Shown here: in pieces, positions 56,565 through 64,000 of the stretch | How positions within the stretch are numbered: the first letter of the stretch is position 1 | How the letters are laid out: each line of letters begins with the position of its first letter | Source of the DNA: Brachynemurus nebulosus | Taxonomy: Eukaryota; Arthropoda; Insecta; Neuroptera; Myrmeleontidae | Assembly (NCBI GenBank): GCA_035578155.1 | Contig: JAPWDM010000011.1 | Span: 20,057,375 to 20,121,374, forward strand | Length of the DNA: 64,000 bases | Reading direction: 5' to 3' | The notes under the pieces: generated by a model | Told to the model about the DNA's origin: nothing | The model's database searches: none | What the model saw: the letters and a program-made list of their open reading frames with translations, nothing else | Position numbers and translations under genes: made by a program

Positions 56565-57600
56565 TAGGGGAGGTACGGGTCACAATTAACAAAAAATGGA
56601 TTTTTAGTTGCAGCTTATAAGTTATTCCACATCTAGACTTTATTTTTGTGTTACGTGAAGCTTTAATTATTCAGGTATCGTGTAATTATCACAAATCAAT
56701 CATATCAGAAACGACGTCGTAAATAGAACTGTTTTTCTCAAAGAAGTCAGTTGTTAATTCTTACCTCACGTTCGGGGCTAGAATTAACAGGTCTGAGGTA
56801 AGTATTAACAGAAGGGGTAACAACTAACACTATATTATGGTGACTGATATAGAGGAAAACAAATATATTAAATTTATGATACATTTTATTTTATTAATAA
56901 AAGTGAAATTAATACAAAATGGTATAAAAAGCAGTTTCATATAAACTAACAATAACAATCACAAAATATATAACATGAACAAAAACTAAAAATTCGTTTA
57001 AATATTTGCTATAATCAACGTTTTATAGTATTTCTTTTCTAAATATTAATCAGTCTTACACTGTTTATTATTTTTATGCTAAGAATTAGATAACTAGACA
57101 AACAATTTATACGTATTCACGAGATGGGGTAGAAAATTGTAATTAGTATTTTCTTTAAACCTATACTGTACACAACGCATATAAAATGTAGTTTAATATA
57201 AAATCAACAAAAAATATTAACGATTAGGAACTATTTTAGGTATGAAGATTAGGTATGCCAAAAGAGTATCTATTCGTATTCATCATCTGAATAACAATTC
57301 AAAAAAGTAAATAGTTTAGTGTCACCTTTAATATATCCAGCTTAGGCCCAGGCTTTGCAAAAGATACACTGAATCCATTCACCACCTGATGTATTTTCAT
57401 TATAAGAGGCACTGCAAACAATACAAAGATATTCATCTCCATCGTCAGAGTAGTTGATATCTTTTTCTTCACCTTTTCTACTTTCTCGTCCTTATTTATT
57501 TTTCCATCTTCTATAGCATTGCCCCTACCCTTGCTTTTACCCTTCCTTATCCCATCCGGGGTTTGTATAAACACGTTAATGCAACGGATTTGTTAACTAT
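56565..57600 (-). mobile_element. Second decayed pogo-like element, minus orientation
   Basis: The transposase relic at 57270-57490 points leftward, and GGGGAGGTACGGGTCACAAT at 56568 with nearby GGTAAGTATTAACAG / GGGGTAACAACTAAC repeats looks like the terminal and subterminal part of such an element. The other end was not identified, so the right boundary is approximate. Confidence 0.45.
57270..57490 (-). pseudogene. C-terminal zinc-domain relic of a pogo-like transposase (minus strand)
   Basis: The minus-strand frame reads DYSDDGDEYLCIVC as YSDDGDEYLCIVCSASY, then SGGEWIQCIFCKAWA, an in-frame TAA, then AGYIKGDTKLFTFLNCYSDD and a stop at 57270-57272. The C-x2-C, G-G-E-W-I-Q-C-x2-C and K-A-W-A blocks are the PHD-like zinc domain of pogo/jerky-type transposases. 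The expected His and Cys after WA are lost with the stop. No DDE domain is found upstream. A longer frame on the same bases (57299-57574) is a different reading and a shadow. Confidence 0.72.
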
Positions 57601-57828
57601 AGCCTCAAAGGTAAATTCTAAGTATTAAATAACAAAATAAAATATTGGTCAATAGTTATGTAAATTAGACAACGTAGAATTATTAAGTATAAAATACTTA
57701 TGCTGGTAGGGAAGCAAAAAACGTAAACATAACACTCTATATAATTCTTATATAAATCAAAAAGTGGTAAAGTTTAAAATGTTCTTTACCTACCGAAAAA
57801 TGTCACCTGACACACAATTCATTTCTAG

Positions 57829-57918
57829 GACGTGTGGAGCCCAAATGATGAATTCTGTGGCATGCGGCGTGATCTAGTTGACGAATTAAAACACGCACTA
57901 GAGAAGTCGTGTGTATAG
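57829..57918 (+). CDS. Candidate terminal exon of an unidentified gene
   Basis: An acceptor-like CAATTCATTTCTAG precedes a 29-codon open stretch ending in TAG at 57916-57918: DVWSPNDEFCGMRRDLVDEL and KHALEKSCV. Residue mix is protein-like (Trp, Asp, Glu, Arg), unlike the AT-rich flanks, but a second frame is also open across the first half. I do not recognise it. It might be a transposon fragment. Confidence 0.22.
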   Translation, partial: DVWSPNDEFCGMRRDLVDELKHALEKSCV

Positions 57919-57929
57919 CTTTAGAGAAA

Positions 57930-58505
57930 CTTATCTCCGTTAATTGTAGCCCCGGCCGCCCCTACTAACAATATAGTATTTCATAAGTTCGGTAATTCTC
58001 TTCTGAGAACCGAAGAGTTGTGTGTTTTACCATATTGCTATTTTATTGGCAGAAATAGTGTATTACTTGGAAAGGAACGCAAGTGTTTTTTATGTGACCT
58101 TGGAAGCATTTTGAGAATTTGAGGTTGAAAGCCGAGGACGCTGAGGCATCCGTGGCCACAAAAAAAAACTTACGGGCGAAGTATGGGTAAGTCATTTTTT
58201 CAATCGAGAAAATGATGAATATAGTGAAAAGAAGAATAAAAAATGAAGAAATGAATTCATCGAAAATGTAATCTTAACAAAAATGAACAGTACCTAGCCG
58301 TCAGTTAAACACTGTTTTCATACAATTTATTAATTGACGATTAACCAATTACTTAAGTTCCTAGGAAGGTAAATGTATTTTCATGACCTATTATTTTTTT
58401 AATTATGGTAATCAAACAACAGATAGATAAATATTGCTTACGCGGCAAGTTACCTTTTTCTACAACTGCCAACACGATTGCAGAGTTTGAAGAAAGTTTT
58501 TATAG
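57930..58505. other. Mixed-composition stretch, unidentified
   Basis: Around 57945-58190 the sequence is less AT-rich (AGCCCCGGCCGCCCCTACTA, GCCGAGGACGCTGAGGCATC) with no continuous frame. Possibly a decayed exon or repeat. Confidence 0.25.
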
Positions 58506-58508
58506 GTT

Positions 58509-58984
58509 CACTGAGAAAAAAATACAGTAATTTTTACTGAAATTTCTGGTAAAAAATTACTGAGTTCTCTGGTAATGCGGACATAAGTGACAGGCTAAGC
58601 AAAAAGTACAATAATTTATAGTAAAAATTTTAAATTACCCTATAGCTCAGTAAAAATTACCGTATTATTTATAAATAAGGTTTTTTTTTATTTATTAATA
58701 AATAATTGAATTAAAATAGTTTAAAAGGATATTGATAGAAGGGTAAGCATTAAAATCAAATTATTAATATAGAGAAAAATTTTTTGTGGTTTTTTATTAT
58801 TTGTGGAAAAAAATATATAAATTCTTAACAATAAGCACATTACAATAATTTGTATAAAAACATGTTTCAATTAACATATCAATACATATAAAAAACATAC
58901 AAGAATTAAAATAAAAACTAAACAAAAATTCATGAAACACAACAATTTTTTGTTTTAAATGGAAAGTCCAATAAATAATAATTT

Positions 58985-59023
<39 letters not shown>

Positions 59024-59472
59024 ACTTTATAAACATCCACTCACTATATTGGCTATTGAGCAACTGATCGAACCAACGGTTGCTGCGTCCGTAAGTCGTG
59101 TTTTGGTCAAACACGGGTGCTCTGGGTGGTTGCGTGCTTGGTATGCAGTGATGTGTGAGACATGTGAAATACACTGCACAAGTGAAATACACAGCGACTC
59201 AGTAAAAATTATTCTATGTCCAGTATAATTTTACAAAAAATTAAGTAAATTTTCCCGGTGTCCACTTGAAATTTTACTAGCACATCGAATTTTACGCAGC
59301 TGTGTAGGAAAAATTCTTAAGGTGTACAGGAAAAATTTTCAAATGAATCGTAAAAAATAATGTTTGAAACGCATTTTTTATATTTTTGTTTAATAATTTC
59401 CTACGGACTGGTCACTTAAGACTCGTTTACCGGAGGCAGCTCAGTAATTTTTACTGGAATTTTTTCTCTGTG
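58509..59472. mobile_element. TIR element with CACTGAGAAAAA termini, copy 2
   Basis: Left CACTGAGAAAAAAATACAGT and right ATTTTTTCTCTGTG. The first ~300 bp and last ~250 bp align with copy 1 at 3265-4397 (TTCTGGTAAAAAATTACTGA, GGTAATGCGGACATAAGTGA, AATTTTACGCAGCTGTGTAG). The centre differs and holds a ~33-bp A-run. No TA duplication is evident, so the edges have mutated. Confidence 0.8.
58990..59022. repeat. Poly-A run, ~33 bp
   Basis: A homopolymer inside the second CACTGAG element. It could mark the 3' end of a small retroposon within it or be slippage. Confidence 0.85.
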
Positions 59473-59474
59473 TT

Positions 59475-61340
59475 CGTTACCATTATCTAATTATTTCTTT
59501 GAAAAGTATATTCAGATAAGGACACTCAATTTTTAATAATTAACTACTGATTTGATCTGCCAAAAAGTTGCTAGGAACTTACCCTTAAAAATATGTTTAG
59601 AAATTGAAAAAGTGATCACGAGCGTTCTAGTGGCTGTTTTTTTTTTTTTAATCGATGCAGAATTTAAAATAAAATATAAAATTTAAATACTATTTTTTGA
59701 TTAAACCACGGTTTCAATGCTAAAAATTGATAAAAATAAATAATTTGAGTATTCTTATAAGTGTTTGATTTTAGTCTACGTACTCATTCTAAAATATCAT
59801 ATTTGACAATAGTTTTTTCTCTCTCTAAAAAAATTTTATAATTTTTTTTATATATCAATTGTGCTTAGAGAATACTACAAATACAACATTTATACATGTA
59901 TCTTACCTATTACTTTCATTAATTTCAACTTTTCACAGTGACGTCGACATTTGTTAAAAAAATAGTATTGGAATTTTTTATTCCTTCTTAAATTTTGAAT
60001 TGATATGTGATCTTAACTGTAGTGCTTTAAGGGAATATTTGCCAAAAGAATATCAAATATCGACATTTTTTTATTTATTTTCTTCTTCTTATAGGTACAA
60101 ATAAATATTTTATCAGAAAACTAAATGTACAATATTAGTTCTGCATGTCTTGAGATTGCGAAAAAAAAAATTAATTCAAAAATGAGCTGAGTATAAACGG
60201 CGTTGAAGTCGGCACTGCGACATTTTTCCACCTTGATGGTTTCTAAAATCAAACCATCACCTTGATGGTGATTTTAGTTCACCATCACCTTGATGGTGAA
60301 CTAAAATCAAAAAATCAAAAGTTTTCTGAAAATATACGTATACGGCAATGACATTAAGTAGGATCTAAGAAAATAATAAAAAACCAACGAGAAATCGCAT
60401 TTTGAAAATATATTACAGAACCAAAAGATCCTAGTTCCTGCCAAAATGACAGTGTTGAGGAAAAATATGTCCTTTGATTTATATCGATATTAACTCAAAT
60501 ACTTTTTGAGATACACGCGGAACAATGATGAAAAACATAATTTCCAGAAAAAGGCAGTTAAAGTTTTATAACGTCAATGAATTATAGTAAAGTGTGCGCA
60601 CAAAAATGCCTGTATAGTTATAGTTAAAAATTTTAGGAGAATATTTCTAACACCTTAAAGAATTTAATTATCGAGAAAACAAAGGCTCCCCTTAAATCAC
60701 AGTTTGGCTATTCCAAGATCAACCATTTAAAATTATTGTTATCAATAGTTATTGTGTATATCATTAATAAGTACATGATCGATAAGTAAATCACAAATAT
60801 ATCCATCAATTTTGTAGATAACAATGTTTTGTTGTTGTTTTCTGCTGTTCGAAAAAACCGATACATTCGGAAAATATTTGATTTTCAGGGAAATATAATA
60901 ACATCCTAATTTAATTACACGACGTACAATAAAAATTGGTTTATTTGCTTTATCGATTTTCATGTCGTGCACACAACCAACCGAGAAACACACAAACAGA
61001 CAGGGAGACATAAATGTAATAATAATAAAAAAAAAACCGAAATCGAACAACGGAATATTTAGCTAATGTTCTTTTTGTACGACGAATATTTGATAGCAAT
61101 AAATGACATTACATCAGAGTCAATCATTCGATTCGTTTCCTTTTTGATATAATACAATAATATCGTTATTGTTTTCGTGAATGTGCAGAACGTCTATAGC
61201 ACACTATGATGGTTTACCATGCTATGCTTTAGTTATAGATATTATATGATCAGTGAATTAATCTGATATCGTTTTTATATAATTTAGTGATGTTGAATAA
61301 GTACTACTTGTTGATATTTCTCATTCTCGATATCTACAAA
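59475..61340. other. AT-rich stretch containing a perfect small hairpin at 60269-60307
   Basis: GATTTTAGTTCACCATCA, loop CCT, then its perfect inverse. The neighbouring CACCTTGATGG unit occurs three times between about 60230 and 60296. A ~100-codon minus frame at 60742-61050 is low-complexity and has no signature. The rest is unremarkable. Confidence 0.4.
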
Positions 61341-61345
61341 CATTC

Positions 61346-62557
61346 AGGCTGACGAGCACCAAATCAGAGAAATTTACTACTTTAGTTTTGTAAACTACTT
61401 TAGTTAGAACTAAAGAAGTATTATACTACTTTAGTATTCTACTACATTAGTTTCGCTGGGAGAGCTCATTCACAAGATACTTCTTTAGTTTCAACCACTT
61501 TAATTTTCTCCAAATGTTTTTTTAGTTATTAGAAATGTGTGATTTAACAAAAAACTTTTATCACAAACAGATAAAAAAAATAATTTTAATGGGATCCACT
61601 ATAAAAAAAAATCTTCAGAGAACAAATTTTTAGTTTTTTATTTTCTTTTTTTTCTGAAAATTTTGAAAATTAATAAAAAAGTTTTATCTCTTTCATTTTT
61701 CCTATATGCTGAGCACACCCACCCCCCACCCGCTCCCACTTAAAAAGCTTGATTGTATACACGCCTGTCTTTTCTATCTTGACCAGTTCGTATTATAAAC
61801 TCAGACGTATTATCTTCATTAAAAACACCATCCATATTGTCAAAATACAGTCAGCACCGATTACTCGGTGCAGTAATGGGGAGAACAAGGACGAACAAAT
61901 CAAAATCATGGTTAATCGAAAACTAACATGGTTAATCTAAAAACAACTTTAGTCATAGAAAAGTTAATTAAAAAATCAAAAACTAGACTGCGTAAAAAGC
62001 AAATTAAAACGGTGGAAACAAATGAAATAGAGAAAAAGAAAAATAAATAAATAATAATTGCACCAAATTAAACAGAAATGTATGATCTTTACTTTTTAAT
62101 CATTTTTCTTTTTCTCTACTTGACTTTAATTGTGTTTAAAAATTATTTAGAAAAAAAAAAACATATGGGATATTTAATACCATTTGATTAGCATATTACA
62201 ACATCTAATTAAAAACCCCAAAAAATGTTCAATTGCGAAAATAAGCCAAAAACAAGGCACAATGATGCAGATCACCAATATTTTTTTAAAGATACTCTTT
62301 TACATACTCCTGCTAGTGGGTAAGAGTATATTTTGGCTTTATATACTCTCTTACTTACTACTTTAGTATTATACTCCAGCAGTGCACACCAGTAATTGTT
62401 TACTCTCAAGAGAATATTTTCAATACTTCTTTAGTAAAATACTCCACAGCTGTCAAAACTACATTAGTATAGAAAGTAACTGAAATCGTCAATTCTTCAC
62501 TCTTTTAGTAAAATACTAAGTTAGTTACAAAGTCTCCTAGTTGGTGCTCGTCAACCT
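61346..62557. mobile_element. TIR element with AGGYTGACGAGCACCAA termini, ~1.2 kb
   Basis: Left AGGCTGACGAGCACCAA and right (inverted) AGGTTGACGAGCACCAA. Subterminal regions at both ends are packed with ACTACTTTAGT / ACTTCTTTAGT motifs in both orientations. No target duplication is clear and no transposase is present. Interior is plain AT-rich. The superfamily is unknown. Confidence 0.72.
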
Positions 62558-63405
62558 CAGTTTGTGATCTAAAGAGAAATTATTGTATACCCGAAGTAAT
62601 ATATTTAGACAATTACGTCACAAATTAGTTCAACCCTTCAAAATGATGTCATATAGATTTTAAACCAATAACTGAATACAAAATTTTAATACTCCTTAAA
62701 AATACTCCTTCTCGATTTAACATTACGAGTTAGAAAAAGATAATATAATAATATAATCCAACCTAATTAAACAAAAACAACTGAAATATTAATGATAATT
62801 ACTTATACAAAGAGGCGACCTACGTCGTTACCTATCTGTAACCACACTCCAGAAGAAGACGTAATTATAATGAGTTGTCTGTCAAATGTTACTCTTAATA
62901 AGATTTTCAGATTTGTTTAATTTGTACAGTAAGGCTCAACATAATGGCAAACTAGTAATTAGATTTTACCGTTAAATAGTTATAAATTATAGCTATTTAA
63001 TGACAAACAAACCGACCAAACTTTTCAATCTTATACCTTTTTCTATCAATAACAACTCACTCATATTTTATTTTAAAAATGCCTATTTTTTTAGCTTATC
63101 GTACTTTTTAACTTGACCTAGTAGTGTACTTTTAAATAGTTTTAGAAATCAGTGTACTTATTGCAATTCAAATGTTTGATGAATTTCTGCAAGGAAAATT
63201 CAGCTACTACACCATATCTCACCAGGTCAACATAAAAAACGCTTTTATATTCTCCAGCCGCCATATTGAAATCACTGTTGCGTGAGGACAATTTTGCCAC
63301 GCATATTTGAAAAATAGAGTCAATAACCTTTAATTTGAGATATTGCAGATCTATTTTAAGCAACACAAATTTTTGACAGCAGGGTGTCCCGTTCAGAAAG
63401 AATGT

Positions 63406-63406
<1 letters not shown>
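62558..63406. other. AT-rich stretch, nothing recognised
   Basis: A minus-strand frame at 63142-63366 has moderate complexity but no signature. Confidence 0.35.
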
Positions 63407-63504
<98 letters not shown>

Positions 63505-63505
63505 T
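63407..63505. repeat. (TA)n microsatellite, ~98 bp
   Basis: The longest TA tract in the window, with one ACA interruption. Confidence 0.95.
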
Positions 63506-63519
63506 GGGTCGCAAAAACC

Positions 63520-63535
63520 GGGGGGGGGGGGTGGG
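63520..63535 (+). repeat. G-run with quadruplex potential
   Basis: CCGGGGGGGGGGTGGG follows the TA tract by about 15 bp. Confidence 0.6.
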
Positions 63536-64000
63536 CCAAGTGGTCCCGACTCCCCGAAAATCCGAAAATTACGTAAATTTTCCTTCCATTTATTTTATTC
63601 ATATTAAACTGTTTACTGGTATTTTTTATTTGAAAATCGAATTTTCGGAGACGACATTTTACGATAATATTTTAGAATGTTATCCAATTCTTTCAGTGCG
63701 AAAATTCTTTGGTATGCAACCCTTTCACCTTATTTTGGTCATTTTAGGGCTCTTTGGTGGAATTTTGTTAATTTATTCATTCAAAAATGACAATTTAAAA
63801 CAAGATGTAGTATTTTTTATCCATATTTCAAAAGTTATTTTCTAATTTATTATCCTGTTTGTGGTCCTTTATGACATATTAAGTGTTAAATAGTCGCCTA
63901 CTTACAATTTAAGCCCTTTCCGTAGAATTTATTTTGATAGCATAAATCAATAATCGATTTCTTGGACTCTATTGAAATTCCTTTAATTTTCCAGTAAATA
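63536..64000. other. Unidentified terminal stretch
   Basis: No coding signature. The open frame across this region starts in the TA tract and is not credible as a gene. Confidence 0.35.

Noticed and set aside
60742..61050. 102-codon minus-strand frame
   Set aside because: Low-complexity hydrophobic start from poly-A/AAT sequence, no family signature, AT-driven codons and no splice or promoter context.
63343..63845. Long Tyr-Ile frames at the right end
   Set aside because: They owe their length to the (TA)n tract at 63407-63505.
1..64000. CRISPR arrays, bacterial operons, tRNA or rRNA genes
   Set aside because: The DNA is animal-like with LINEs, MITEs and microsatellites. No spaced direct repeats of CRISPR type, no A/B-box cloverleaf and no rRNA core sequence were recognised by eye.

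Overview
This is a gene-poor, very AT-rich stretch of animal nuclear DNA. Insect is the most likely source. The reasons are the long (TA)n and (TAA)n microsatellites, a Dong/R4-like non-LTR retrotransposon, a MADF-domain remnant inside a PIF/Harbinger-type element, pogo-like transposase remnants with a C-terminal zinc domain, and many TA- or TTAA-flanked MITEs. A hemipteran would fit, but the sequence alone does not prove it. No complete host gene is visible. A handful of exon-like islands have acceptor and/or donor sites: 2.93-3.05 kb and 57.83-57.92 kb on the plus strand, 32.83-33.04 kb and 34.22-34.31 kb on the minus strand. They suggest the window is mostly intron or intergenic space.

Layout. 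0-5.8 kb: decayed jockey-like LINE remnant (minus), a candidate exon, a CACTGAG-TIR element nested in an older inverted-repeat element, and an interspersed repeat with internal tandem units. 5.8-16.7 kb: mostly featureless AT-rich DNA with one TA-flanked TIR element (10.3-11.4 kb). 16.7-18.3 kb: a 1.58-kb foldback element made of about 11 copies of a 140-150 bp unit, in opposite orientation in its two halves. 18.8-30.6 kb: the centre of interest, a head-to-tail array of retroelement copies separated by (TAA)n tracts. Two are 3' fragments of one subfamily, one is a nearly intact element of another subfamily, and one is an ORF-less GC-rich block. The array is bracketed by inverted copies of an unrelated repeat. 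31-46 kb: more TIR elements (PIF/Harbinger with MADF relic, piggyBac-like, pogo-like), a 30-bp minisatellite family and a long foldback. 46.6-49 kb: a broken jockey/CR1-type reverse transcriptase. 49-64 kb: pogo-like elements, one carrying a nested minus-strand copy of the same TAA-targeted retroelement, two large palindromes, a second CACTGAG element and several (TA)n tracts.

How the parts work together. The retroelements at 19.6-26.2 kb encode the RT and C-terminal restriction-like endonuclease (RLE) domains of the R4/Dong type. Every copy in the window, on either strand, has (TAA)n on its own sense strand at its 3' end, and the plus-strand copies also have it at the 5' boundary. This implies a retroelement whose endonuclease targets the TAA microsatellite and which leaves new TAA tract behind as the next landing site, so elements stack head to tail. 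Because TAA repeats are open in the AAT (Asn) frame, the 3' UTR of one copy is fused in frame through poly-Asn to the next copy's coding region. The nearly intact element has one visible frameshift between an N-terminal domain and an unbroken RT-CCHC-RLE frame.
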